From G963662905 sp963676415 (GTDB lineage: Bacteria > Bacteroidota > Bacteroidia > Bacteroidales > WRLA01): a DNA stretch of 64,000 bases. Below the pieces are notes generated by a model, which was not told the DNA's origin, did no database searches, and worked only from the letters and a program-made list of their open reading frames with translations. Location of the stretch: the NCBI GenBank assembly GCA_963676415.1, contig OY781097.1, forward strand, positions 2,046,001 through 2,110,000, written 5' to 3'. The translations under genes and the position numbers were made by a program. Positions 1 to 8,178 of the stretch are shown here, one piece after another (position 1 is the first letter of the stretch; every line of letters starts with the position of its first letter).

Positions 1-182
1 CCGCCATATTTTTCCGGCAAATACATGCCAAAAAGGCCAAGTTGCCCCATACGGCGTGTAAGCTCAACCGAAAACTCTTCTTTTTCATCCAGCTCGGGTG
101 CCAGCGGTTTGATTTCCCTTTCGGCGAAATCGCGCACACTGCTGCGAATAAATTTGTGTTCTTCCGTTAGTTCAAAGTCCAT
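1..182 (-). CDS. Acyl-CoA dehydrogenase, N-terminal fragment (cut by window edge)
   Basis: The reverse strand reads MDFELTEEHKFIRSSVRDFA and continues to LGLFGMYLPEKYGG at the window edge. This is the helical N-terminal domain of FAD-dependent acyl-CoA dehydrogenases. About 60 residues are visible; the FAD-binding and catalytic Glu regions lie outside. The ATG is 8 bases after the stop of the upstream lyase gene, so it is the last visible gene of the leucine-degradation operon. Among family members, isovaleryl-CoA dehydrogenase is the one this operon needs, because carboxylase, hydratase and lyase for the following steps are all present. That substrate assignment is inference from context; the fragment itself cannot separate isovaleryl-CoA dehydrogenase from glutaryl- or short-chain enzymes. 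Confidence 0.85.
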   Translation of the reverse strand, partial: MDFELTEEHKFIRSSVRDFAEREIKPLAPELDEKEEFSVELTRRMGQLGLFGMYLPEKYG

Positions 183-190
183 GGCTGTTT

Positions 191-1201
191 TTATTTTCTT
201 CCACTTAGTTCTTTTGGGATCCTGCCGCTGCGAATGCATTCCGAACGCAGGCTCCTGCCCACAATACGCTCGGCCATTCTGCCGGTTTCCAGTACTTTAT
301 CGATATCGAGATTGGTTTCTATGCCCATTTCGTCCATCATTACCACCATATCTTCTGTTGAAACCAAACCCACAATATTCGGGTCGCGATAGTAATAATC
401 ACCGGTTCCGGCAACAGGCACGCCATCAACAAAATTGGCCGGCTGTCCGCCAATACCACCCAGAGCGGATTCGTAATTGGTCATACCGGCCTGAAGCGCC
501 GCCAAGACATTGGCCAAACCCCAACCTCTGGTGCTGTGGAAATGGACAATTTGTTTGTGCGGATTCCCGATTTTGTCCATCAGCATACTGAAATAGCGAT
601 ATACCCGATCCGGTGATGCAGAACCGTCATGATCGGCATGTTCCACATCATTGGCGCCAATATCAAACCAGCGTTGGGTAAAATCAATGGCATCTTCCAT
701 TTTGGTTGGCCCTTCAATCGGACATCCCCAAATGGTGCTTACTGTTCCGTTTACTTTGATGCCGGCTTCATGCGCCATAGGAATATATTTTTCGGCCATG
801 GCCCAGTATTCTTTCAGGCTCAGGCCGCTGTTTTTGCGCTGATGTGATTCGCTGGTGCTGACCATGAGCAAAATCCGGTCGGGGCCATAACCATCTAATT
901 TAGCTTGTATGGCTCTTTCGATGGCGCGCTCGCGGATGGTAATGGCTGTAAACTGCACATCATCAAGTAGGTGGCCGACTTTTTTGCTGTTGCGGATTTT
1001 TTTGAAAAGCGTATCAGCGTCACTAAATTGAGGCATGCCGCGTGGGTTTCCGAAATTGGTCACCTCGAGGTGCTTAAAACCGGAAAGGATCAGTTGTTCC
1101 AGCGTCCAGACTTTGGCTTCCGTAGGGATAAATTTTTCTTCGTGCTGAAATCCATCACGCACTGTAATGTCTCCAATGGTAACTTTGTTGGGATATTCCA
1201 T
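191..1201 (-). CDS. HMG-CoA lyase-like protein (divergent paralogue)
   Basis: A 336-residue TIM-barrel lyase of the HMGL-like (pyruvate carboxyltransferase) family. Family marks visible are the catalytic Arg-Asp pair in ITVRDGFQHE (R15, D16) and the metal-binding HFHSTRGWG (H220, H222). The glycine loop that in true HMG-CoA lyase carries the catalytic Cys (GLGGCP) reads ALGGIGGQPAN here (about 247-256), so the Cys is missing. It is followed by an extra segment with YYYRDP near 269-274. The operon already holds a lyase with an intact Cys at 2835-3704, so this one probably acts on another acyl-CoA or has a different mechanism. It lies 75 bases after the CoA-transferase gene and 8 bases before the acyl-CoA dehydrogenase gene. 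Confidence 0.8.
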   Translation of the reverse strand: MEYPNKVTIGDITVRDGFQHEEKFIPTEAKVWTLEQLILSGFKHLEVTNFGNPRGMPQFSDADTLFKKIRNSKKVGHLLDDVQFTAITIRERAIERAIQAKLDGYGPDRILLMVSTSESHQRKNSGLSLKEYWAMAEKYIPMAHEAGIKVNGTVSTIWGCPIEGPTKMEDAIDFTQRWFDIGANDVEHADHDGSASPDRVYRYFSMLMDKIGNPHKQIVHFHSTRGWGLANVLAALQAGMTNYESALGGIGGQPANFVDGVPVAGTGDYYYRDPNIVGLVSTEDMVVMMDEMGIETNLDIDKVLETGRMAERIVGRSLRSECIRSGRIPKELSGRK

Positions 1202-1276
1202 TTATATGCAGTTTTCTATATATAAGTTGAAATTAGATGTATTTGTTCACAGCAAATCAATGCTTTTCGTGAATTT

Positions 1277-1933
1277 TTATACATTCATTTCGGGCACATC
1301 GCCCTCAATAATCAGATCGCCTTCTGTTTTACTTTGGATTTCTTCAACGCTCACGCCCGGAGCGCGTTCCAGTAGCCTGAAGCCCTTCCCTGTAATTTCC
1401 AGTACGGCCAGGTCTGTAACCACTTTTTTCACGCAGGCAACACCGGTCAGGGGCAAGCTGCATTTTTTCAGCAATTTGGATTCTCCTGCACGATTGGTGT
1501 GCTGCATGGCCACAATGATGTTTTTTGCTGCAGCCACAAGATCCATGGCGCCACCCATTCCTTTCACGAGTTTTCCTGGAATTTTCCAGCTGGCGATATC
1601 GCCGTTTTGAGATACTTCAAAAGCACCCAGCACAGTCAGGTCGATATGTCCCCCACGGATCATCCCGAAGCTGGTGGCTGAATCAAAAAATGCTCCTCCG
1701 GGCAGAATTGTAACCGTTTGTTTGCCTGCATTAATCAGGTCGGCGTCCACATCTTCCGGTTTGGGAAAAGGGCCAATGCCCAGCATTCCGTTTTCGCTGT
1801 GCAGGATCACTTCCATTCCTTCGGGGATATAATTGGCCACCAAAGTGGGTATGCCGATGCCCAGGTTTACATAATATCCGTCCTGCAGTTCCTGTGCAAT
1901 TCGTTTTGCTATTCCGTTTTTATCTAAAGCCAT
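1277..1933 (-). CDS. scoB: 3-oxoacid CoA-transferase, subunit B
   Basis: A 218-residue beta subunit of a class I CoA-transferase. The loop LHSENGMLGIGP supplies the glutamate that forms the CoA thioester intermediate (E47). The glycine-rich LPGGAFFDSATSFGMIRGG and the conserved KGMGGAMDLVAA are also present. With the alpha subunit encoded 14 bases upstream, it would move CoA from succinyl-CoA to acetoacetate, the product of HMG-CoA lyase in the same operon. Length and order (A then B) are normal for separate subunits. Butyrate- or acetate-dependent relatives (AtoA type) are alternatives; the operon favours acetoacetate. Confidence 0.9.
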   Translation of the reverse strand: MALDKNGIAKRIAQELQDGYYVNLGIGIPTLVANYIPEGMEVILHSENGMLGIGPFPKPEDVDADLINAGKQTVTILPGGAFFDSATSFGMIRGGHIDLTVLGAFEVSQNGDIASWKIPGKLVKGMGGAMDLVAAAKNIIVAMQHTNRAGESKLLKKCSLPLTGVACVKKVVTDLAVLEITGKGFRLLERAPGVSVEEIQSKTEGDLIIEGDVPEMNV

Positions 1934-1947
1934 GATGTTCCTTTCTG

Positions 1948-2637
1948 TTAACTGGTTGTTACAAATTCGATGCGTTTCTCATAATTTTCGCCTTTAAAAA
2001 TGCGCTGCACAAAAATTCCGGGCGTATGCACCTGATTGGGATCCAGCTCTCCGGCAGGGACGAGTTCTTCCACTTCCGCAACGGTGATGATGCCGGCAGC
2101 CGCAATCATATTGTTGTAGTTATTGGCTGTTTGCCGATAAATCAAATTGCCGTTGGTGTCTCCTTTCCAGGCTTTTACGAATCCAAAATCGGCGCGTAGG
2201 CCATATTCCATTACGTGCATCTTGCCATTAAACTCGCGGACTTCCTTGCCTTCGGCGACTTCAGTGCCATAACCGGCAGGAACATAAAATGCAGGGATTC
2301 CCAAACCCCCAGCGCGGATGCGTTCGGCCAGGGTGCCCTGCGGAATCAGATCCACTTCTACTTCTCCGGCCATCAACTGACGTTCAAATTCTTTGTTTTC
2401 GCCAACATAGGAAGCCATCATTTTCTTGATTTGCTTCTTGCGCAGCAACATGCCCAAGCCGAAATTGTCAACCCCGGCATTATTGCTGATGCAGGTAAGT
2501 CCTTTAAATCCGGCATTGAAAATGGCTTCAATGCTTTTTTCAGGAATGCCGGCCAGGCCGAAACCGCCAAACAACAGGCTCATATTGTCCTGAACTCCGG
2601 CAATGGCTTCTTCTGCGTTTTGTACTACTTTGTTCAT
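1948..2637 (-). CDS. scoA: 3-oxoacid CoA-transferase, subunit A
   Basis: A 229-residue alpha subunit of a class I CoA-transferase, starting MNKVVQNAEEAIAGVQDNMS. The hallmark LLFGGFGLAGIPEKSIEAI is near residues 21-40, followed by the conserved LTCISNNAGVDNFGLGMLL. The frame stays open 15 codons further upstream, but those codons run into a palindromic repeat (2658-2837) and do not look like the family, so ATG 2637 is chosen. It is the partner of the next gene (subunit B, 14 bases downstream). The repeat element between this gene and the upstream HMG-CoA lyase means both halves of the operon depend on transcription through, or starting inside, that element. Confidence 0.9.
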   Translation of the reverse strand: MNKVVQNAEEAIAGVQDNMSLLFGGFGLAGIPEKSIEAIFNAGFKGLTCISNNAGVDNFGLGMLLRKKQIKKMMASYVGENKEFERQLMAGEVEVDLIPQGTLAERIRAGGLGIPAFYVPAGYGTEVAEGKEVREFNGKMHVMEYGLRADFGFVKAWKGDTNGNLIYRQTANNYNNMIAAAGIITVAEVEELVPAGELDPNQVHTPGIFVQRIFKGENYEKRIEFVTTS

Positions 2638-2657
2638 ATTTTTGGATTTTGTGTGTG

Positions 2658-2837
2658 CTAACCTGAATAATTCACAAACCATTCTATTACGAACGCAAAC
2701 CGCTTCAACAGAAAGGAATGCTCAGTTTCCGGTACTCAAAATAGCTACGGCTATTCCTGTGTGCCGAAAACCTGTGCTCCCTTTCTCTTATTGCGTTTTG
2801 CTTTTTCATGACGAAGATTTATGAATTAATCAGGCTA
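2658..2837. repeat. Palindromic intergenic repeat, copy 1 (MITE-like)
   Basis: The element is a 180-bp imperfect palindrome. Its ends are inverted repeats: TAACCTGAATAATTCA at 2659-2674 against TGAATTAATCAGGCTA at 2822-2837, matching at 14 of 16 positions. The centre is a perfect hairpin AATAGC-TACG-GCTATT at 2740-2755. The arms also pair in part around GAAAGG/CCTTTC. It carries no gene. Its right end supplies the TAG stop codon (2835-2837) of the HMG-CoA lyase gene, and its left end is 20 bases before the scoA start. A related, longer copy is at 20003-20351 and a half copy at 37731-37777. Confidence 0.85.
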
Positions 2838-3704
2838 AAAATTTAATGTGTGCGTCCCGCCCAAAATTTCCCTGTTAAGCGGGCCAATCTCTTTAAGTGC
2901 ATCTAAATTTGTATGATGTGGAATTTGATGTGCGTGGGCGTAATCCAGCAAATGATGCGTTGGGAGATTGCCGACAAGTTCTGTTCCGGTCATCGGGCAG
3001 CCGCCCAAACCGCTCAAAACGCCATCAAACCAACGGCATCCTTCCTGCCATGCAGCATCAATCTGTGGTTTCCATTTTCCTTGCCGGATATGCAAATGAA
3101 ACCCAAAATTGATGTCGGGCCAGATTTTCCGGCTTTGTGCGAAAACATCAGAAACCTGATTAGCCTCCGATAACCCAACCGTATCCGAAAAATTGATGAA
3201 ATCAATGCCCAGGTCAATGAATTTTTGTGTACCTGTAAGCAGCTCTTCCAAACGCCAGGGCTCGTTATAGGGATTTCCAAAAGCCATGGAAATATAGAGG
3301 ATGAGCTTTTTCCCGGAGCGATCGCAAATATCCTTAATGGCATCGGCGCGTTTAAGGCTGCCGCTGATATCGGTATTGATGTTCCGTTTGAGAAACTCTG
3401 CCGATGTGGAAAGCGGAAGCCCGAGGTAATCGATTTTCTCCAATGCAGCAGCTTCTTTGGCGCCCCGTTCGTTGGCAACAATCATCATCAATTTGCTTTT
3501 CGTGTTTTGAAAATCAAGCTGATGATACACTTCTTTGCTGTCGCGGAGTTGTGGAATGGCTTTGGGGCTCACCAGGCTGCCGATATCCACAATATCGAAA
3601 TTGGCTTTCAAAATGGCGTTGAGGTAGCGCACCTTATCCGCTGTGGGAATAAACGGCCCGTAGCCTTGCATGGCATCGCGCGGCGATTCGATAATATGCA
3701 TCAT
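2835..3704 (-). CDS. Hydroxymethylglutaryl-CoA lyase
   Basis: A 289-residue HMGL-like enzyme that would split HMG-CoA into acetyl-CoA and acetoacetate, the last step of leucine breakdown. The N-terminus MMHIIESPRDAMQG carries the Arg-Asp pair (R9, D10). Metal ligands sit in GFHLHIRQGK (H203, H205), and the glycine loop SGLGGCPMTGTE has the catalytic Cys (C236). The start overlaps the stop of the carboxylase alpha gene as ATGA, which suggests translational coupling. A second ATG follows immediately. The stop codon TAG lies in the terminal inverted repeat of the palindromic element downstream, so the last codons may have been shaped by that insertion. Length is close to normal for bacterial HMG-CoA lyases. 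Confidence 0.88.
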   Translation of the reverse strand: MMHIIESPRDAMQGYGPFIPTADKVRYLNAILKANFDIVDIGSLVSPKAIPQLRDSKEVYHQLDFQNTKSKLMMIVANERGAKEAAALEKIDYLGLPLSTSAEFLKRNINTDISGSLKRADAIKDICDRSGKKLILYISMAFGNPYNEPWRLEELLTGTQKFIDLGIDFINFSDTVGLSEANQVSDVFAQSRKIWPDINFGFHLHIRQGKWKPQIDAAWQEGCRWFDGVLSGLGGCPMTGTELVGNLPTHHLLDYAHAHQIPHHTNLDALKEIGPLNREILGGTHTLNF

Positions 3705-5707
3705 AATTCCTTGATTTTAACAAGAGTTTCCGAAGTGCCCACGCGCTGGTTTGCCACAACATTTATTTCTTCAATGAGTCCGTCCATCGCAGCCTTAAGC
3801 AGGTTTTCCATTTTCATGGCTTCCACAATCAGGAGCTTATCGCCTTTGCTGACTTTCTGGCCGCTTTCAACGAAAACTTCTACGATTTTCCCCGGCATAG
3901 GGCTGTGGATATTGCCCGGATTTTTATTGCTGGCTCCGGCATCATCATTAAACTCTGTGGCAAACAAAACATCCTTGCGCTGCGCATAGAAATGTTGGCC
4001 ATCCATGCTGATTTCTGCCAAACCGGATTTATCGCAGGAAATCCATGCTGCAATTTGCTTTCTTTCCGTTTCAAATGAAATTTGACTGTCTTTGGCTTTT
4101 AGGTTGTTGATATCGAATTGTTTGCCCTGAAAGCTGAATATCAGGTTTTTTGGGCTTATTTTTTTAATGGAAATTTCATAATCTTCCTCATTAAGCCTGA
4201 TGCTGCTTTGCATGAGATGGCGCCAAAAGCCGATTTTCTCCCAAACGGAATTTTTAATGCCCGGCTTTCTTGCCAGGAAATATTTATGAAAAAGGCTATA
4301 TCCCAGAAAAGCCATTGCAGAAAGCTCCTTGCGGTTTTGCGTGCGTGCTGCCTTCAGTTTTTCGAGATATGCAGGCAATTCAATATCGCAATAGCGTGTA
4401 TTGACCGTATTGTCGATGAAATCCGGACTTTTGAGCAGCTCCAGCAAATAGGGAATATTATGTTTGATGCCGTGAATGGCATAATTTTTCAGAAACTGAC
4501 GGCTTTTACGGATGGCTTCATCGCGCTCAGGGGCATGGACAATCATTTTCGAAATCATGGGGTCAAAAGCATCCGGCACTGTACCTGCCTGATCATAAGC
4601 AGAATCAATGCGCAGACCGTTTCCTTCCGGCTCACGGTAAAGCTGCATTTCTCCCGGCGATGGCCTGAAATTTTCTTCCGGCTCTTCGGCATAAATACGG
4701 CATTCAATCGCATGTCCGTTTTGACTGATGTCTGATTGCTTGAATTCCAGTTCATAACCCGCTGCCGCGATAATCTGTTGGCGAACAATATCCACTCCGG
4801 TAACCATTTCCGTAACGGGATGCTCCACCTGAACGCGGGTGTTCATCTCCAGGAAATAATAATTAAGATCACGATCCACCAAAAATTCAATCGTTCCTGC
4901 ATTGGAATATTTGAGTTTTTCAGCGAGGCGTACCGCATCATTGCTGATTTTTTCGCGTACTTCGTCGGTCAGTGTAGGTGAAGGCGATTCCTCGATAATT
5001 TTTTGATAACGGCGTTGCAGGCTGCATTCGCGTTCGTAGAGATGGATGTAATTGCCTTTTTTATCGCCCAAAACCTGCACTTCGATATGGCGTGGATTTT
5101 GGATAAACTGCTCGATATACACTTCCCCATTTCCAAAATAGGCTTCGGCTTCACGTTGTGTGGATTTAAGGATTTCAGGCAATTCGCCGGCATTTTCAAC
5201 AATGCGCATTCCTTTTCCGCCTCCGCCTGCTGCGGCTTTTACCAAAACCGGATAGGGCAGCTCAGCGGTTTTTTGCAAAATTTCTTCGGTGCTTCCCGTG
5301 ATGCCCTTGCTTACCGGCAGTCCGGCATTTTCCGCGAAAATACGTGCCTGGGTTTTATGCCCCATCTGCCGAATGGCTGCTGCATCCGGACCAATAAAAA
5401 CAAGACCGGAATCCTGCACAGCCTGAGCAAAATCCGCATTTTCTGAGAGGAAACCGTAGCCGGGGTGAATGGCTTCCGCAGCTGTATTTTTTGCTGTTTC
5501 GATGAGCTTTTTAATATTCAGGTATGTTTCGCTGATTTCCGTTCCGGGAAGGTGGATGGCTTCATCGGCTTCATTTTTGTAAAGGGCATGCTCATCCAGA
5601 TCGGAATAAACAGCCACACTGCCAATGCCCATCTCGCGGCATGTGCGGATAATGCGTCGCGCTATTTCGCCACGGTTGGCAATCAGTATTTTATTGAATA
5701 GTTTCAT
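3701..5707 (-). CDS. mccA: Methylcrotonyl-CoA carboxylase, alpha (biotin) subunit
   Basis: A 668-residue biotin-dependent carboxylase subunit. The biotin carboxylase part starts FNKILIANRGEIARRIIRTC, has the ATP-grasp glycine loop AAAGGGGKGMRIV and the signature FLEMNTRVQVEHPVTEM. A middle segment of lower conservation (about 450-590) links to a biotinyl domain at the C-terminus, with EAMKMEN placing biotin on K632. The neighbouring carboxyltransferase, hydratase and HMG-CoA lyase make 3-methylcrotonyl-CoA the likely substrate rather than propionyl- or acetyl-CoA. It overlaps the hydratase gene by 17 bases upstream and the lyase gene by 4 bases downstream, typical of a tight operon. Geranyl-CoA carboxylase alpha is the main alternative. 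Confidence 0.9.
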   Translation of the reverse strand: MKLFNKILIANRGEIARRIIRTCREMGIGSVAVYSDLDEHALYKNEADEAIHLPGTEISETYLNIKKLIETAKNTAAEAIHPGYGFLSENADFAQAVQDSGLVFIGPDAAAIRQMGHKTQARIFAENAGLPVSKGITGSTEEILQKTAELPYPVLVKAAAGGGGKGMRIVENAGELPEILKSTQREAEAYFGNGEVYIEQFIQNPRHIEVQVLGDKKGNYIHLYERECSLQRRYQKIIEESPSPTLTDEVREKISNDAVRLAEKLKYSNAGTIEFLVDRDLNYYFLEMNTRVQVEHPVTEMVTGVDIVRQQIIAAAGYELEFKQSDISQNGHAIECRIYAEEPEENFRPSPGEMQLYREPEGNGLRIDSAYDQAGTVPDAFDPMISKMIVHAPERDEAIRKSRQFLKNYAIHGIKHNIPYLLELLKSPDFIDNTVNTRYCDIELPAYLEKLKAARTQNRKELSAMAFLGYSLFHKYFLARKPGIKNSVWEKIGFWRHLMQSSIRLNEEDYEISIKKISPKNLIFSFQGKQFDINNLKAKDSQISFETERKQIAAWISCDKSGLAEISMDGQHFYAQRKDVLFATEFNDDAGASNKNPGNIHSPMPGKIVEVFVESGQKVSKGDKLLIVEAMKMENLLKAAMDGLIEEINVVANQRVGTSETLVKIKEL

Positions 5708-6500
5708 TGTCTTCTTTTTGGGTGTTCCATTTGGCTTTTCGTTTTTCCAGAAAAGCGCTCATGCCTTCCTGGCCTTCTTCCGACTGCCGCAATCGCGCAA
5801 TCAATTGGGCTGTTTGCTCCTGGATTTCGTTTTGGTTTTGGGTTGTAAGCCGGAGGATCAGGTTTTTGGTTTCACTCATGGCATTAGGAGCCACAGCCTC
5901 CAGTCGCTTAATGATTTTCATTGCCTCATTTTCCAGTTCCCCGGCTGGCAGGCTTAGATTGATAAGCTTCATCTGTGCGGCTTCCTCTGCAGAAAACAAT
6001 CGTGCTGTAAGCATCAGGTCGCGGGCATGAAATTCTCCGCATCTGCGCAGGATATATGGAGCTATGACGGCTGGTGCAATACCGAGTTTTACCTCGCTGA
6101 AGGCAAAGCGTGTGTTTTGGGCTGCAAAGGCGAAATCCGCTGCTGCGTAAAGGCCGTTCGCACCTCCGTATGCCGCACCATGAACCAGCGCAATCACCAC
6201 TTTTGGGCAGGAATAAATCGTTTCGAACAGTTGTCCGAGCTTTCGGCTGTCTTCCACGCTGTCGTTAAAACTCATTGTAGAAGCTTCTTTCATATAATTC
6301 AGGTCGGCTCCGGCGCAAAAACTCTTGCCTTCACCCGAAAGCACAATGGCACGGATGGAATCATCCTTGCCATAAGCTTTGAAAGCATGAGTAAGCTCAG
6401 AGATCATTTCTGCATTTAAAGCATTATGTTTTTCGGGGCGGTTCAGGATAATGCCGGCGGCAATGCTTGATTTTTCTGTTTTTATTGTATTGTAGATCAT
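5691..6500 (-). CDS. Enoyl-CoA hydratase (methylglutaconyl-CoA hydratase-like)
   Basis: A 269-residue crotonase-fold protein. The start MIYNTIKTEKSSIAAGIILN is chosen over a longer open frame that runs back into the carboxylase beta gene. Crotonase marks are NRPEKHNALN (20-29), the oxyanion hole KSFCAGADLNYM (59-70) and GAAYGGANGL (108-117), and the acid/base Glu in FSEVKLGIAP (E136). Sitting between the two methylcrotonyl-CoA carboxylase subunits, it most likely hydrates 3-methylglutaconyl-CoA to HMG-CoA (LiuC/AUH role). The gap to the beta subunit is 4 bases, and its end overlaps the alpha subunit start. The position normally holding the first catalytic Glu (GGGCEL in crotonase) reads GGANGL, as in several AUH-like hydratases. 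Confidence 0.87.
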   Translation of the reverse strand: MIYNTIKTEKSSIAAGIILNRPEKHNALNAEMISELTHAFKAYGKDDSIRAIVLSGEGKSFCAGADLNYMKEASTMSFNDSVEDSRKLGQLFETIYSCPKVVIALVHGAAYGGANGLYAAADFAFAAQNTRFAFSEVKLGIAPAVIAPYILRRCGEFHARDLMLTARLFSAEEAAQMKLINLSLPAGELENEAMKIIKRLEAVAPNAMSETKNLILRLTTQNQNEIQEQTAQLIARLRQSEEGQEGMSAFLEKRKAKWNTQKEDNETIQ

Positions 6501-6504
6501 GGTT

Positions 6505-8112
6505 TTACATTCTGAATACTCCATAATGATGTGGGTCGAATTTTTTATTGAGCGAGGCCGCAATGCCCATTGCCAGAATATTTCTTGTTTCTGCCGGATC
6601 GATGATGCCATCGTCCCAGATTCGGGCTGTACTGTAATAAGCTGAGCCTTCATGTTCATATTTTTCAAGGATTTCCCTGCGGATGGCTTCTGAATCTTCT
6701 TCTTTCAATTCCAGTCCTTTTGCTTTGAGCTGATCCTTTTTTACGGTAACCAAAACATCGGCAGCCTGCTCGCCACCCATGACGCTGATTTTGGCGTTTG
6801 GCCACATAAATAGCAATCGGGGATCGTAAGCGCGGCCGGCCATAGCATAATTTCCCGCACCAAATGAGCCGCCAAAAACAACCGTAAATTTGGGCACTCC
6901 GGCATTGGCCACAGCATGGACCATTTTCGCTCCGTCACGGGCAATGCCTTTGTGTTCGTATTCTCTCCCTACGATAAATCCGGTGATGTTTTGCAGGAAA
7001 ATCAAAGGGATTTGACGGGAAGTACAGAGCTCGATAAAATGTGCGCCTTTGAGGGCAGATTCGGAAAATAGCACGCCATTATTCGCGATAATGCCCATAG
7101 GCATGCCCATGATATAGGCAAATCCGGTGACTATGGTAGGTGCATAACGCGCTTTAAATTCTTGGAAGCGGCTTCCGTCAACAATGCGGGCAATAATCTC
7201 ACGGGCATCAATAGGTTTTTTTAGGTCGGTTGGTGCCAGGCCATAAAGCTCTTGAGGATCGTAATAAGGTTCTTCAGGGGCAATAATATCAAGATGCTGT
7301 GCTTTTTGGCGTGGCAAGCTTTCCAGGATGTTGCGGCAGATTTGCAGCGCATGGCGGTCGTCTTCAGCAAAATGGTCGGCTGTGCCGGAAATGGATGTAT
7401 GCACATCGGCACCGCCCAGTTCTTCGGCTGAAACTTCTTCGCCGGTTGCGGCCTTTACTAATGGAGGGCCGCCAATGAAAATGGTGCCCTGTTCTTTGAC
7501 GATGATGGTTTCGTCGCTCATCGCCGGAACATAAGCGCCGCCTGCTGTGCAGCTTCCCATCACTATGGCAATTTGAGGAACGCCTTTGGCACTCAGCTGC
7601 GCCTGATTGTAGAAAAACCGCCCAAAATCATGGCGGTCGGGAAAAACCTTGGCTTGCTCTGGCAGGAATGCGCCGCCCGAATCCACCATATAAATAGTGG
7701 GCAAGTGGTTTTCCATGGCAATTTCCTGTGCACGTACATGCTTACGGATAGTTTGTTGCATATAGGTGCCGCCTTTTACAGTGGCATCATTTGCAATGAT
7801 CATCACTTCCTGCCCATGCACAACACCAATGCCTGTTACTATCCCGGCAGATGGAAAGCTGTTGTCTTTAATGCCCCAGGCTGCCAAAGTGCTCAACTCC
7901 AGAAAGGGTGTATTGGGATCAATCAGCAGGTCAATACGTTCACGTGCCAGGAGTTTGCCGCGGTTTTTGTGCTTTTCCACAGCATGTGCACTGCCACCTT
8001 TGCTGAACTCTGCCATCCTTTCGCGCCAGCTGCACATCAATCCTTCAAATTCCGTTTTGTTTTTAAGGAATTCGGCAGATTTTATATCTATTTTGCTTTT
8101 TATTCGGTACAA
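6505..8112 (-). CDS. mccB: Methylcrotonyl-CoA carboxylase, beta (carboxyltransferase) subunit
   Basis: A 535-residue acyl-CoA carboxyltransferase of the usual MCC-beta length. The N-terminal half carries HKNRGKLLARERIDLLID and the acyl-CoA-binding GSCTAGGAYVPAMSD, followed by KEQGTIFIGGPPLVKAATGE. The C-terminal half carries FLQNITGFIVGREYE, GGSFGAGNYAMAGRAY and FMWPNAKISVMGGEQAA. It transfers carboxybiotin CO2 onto 3-methylcrotonyl-CoA together with the alpha subunit. It lies 66 bases downstream of icmF, the widest gap in this part of the operon, so an internal promoter or processing site there is possible, though no TAnnTTTG box was seen. Confidence 0.92.
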   Translation of the reverse strand: MYRIKSKIDIKSAEFLKNKTEFEGLMCSWRERMAEFSKGGSAHAVEKHKNRGKLLARERIDLLIDPNTPFLELSTLAAWGIKDNSFPSAGIVTGIGVVHGQEVMIIANDATVKGGTYMQQTIRKHVRAQEIAMENHLPTIYMVDSGGAFLPEQAKVFPDRHDFGRFFYNQAQLSAKGVPQIAIVMGSCTAGGAYVPAMSDETIIVKEQGTIFIGGPPLVKAATGEEVSAEELGGADVHTSISGTADHFAEDDRHALQICRNILESLPRQKAQHLDIIAPEEPYYDPQELYGLAPTDLKKPIDAREIIARIVDGSRFQEFKARYAPTIVTGFAYIMGMPMGIIANNGVLFSESALKGAHFIELCTSRQIPLIFLQNITGFIVGREYEHKGIARDGAKMVHAVANAGVPKFTVVFGGSFGAGNYAMAGRAYDPRLLFMWPNAKISVMGGEQAADVLVTVKKDQLKAKGLELKEEDSEAIRREILEKYEHEGSAYYSTARIWDDGIIDPAETRNILAMGIAASLNKKFDPHHYGVFRM

Positions 8113-8178
8113 TTTTCTTGTTTTTTTGCTTGAGCAATTCTTATATTGTATTATTAAACAGTTTGTTATGGGTTTTGT

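Noticed and set aside
2658..2837. Insertion sequence
   Set aside because: Terminal inverted repeats are present but no transposase frame fits in 180 bases, so it is called a MITE-like palindrome only. No target-site duplication could be confirmed by eye.
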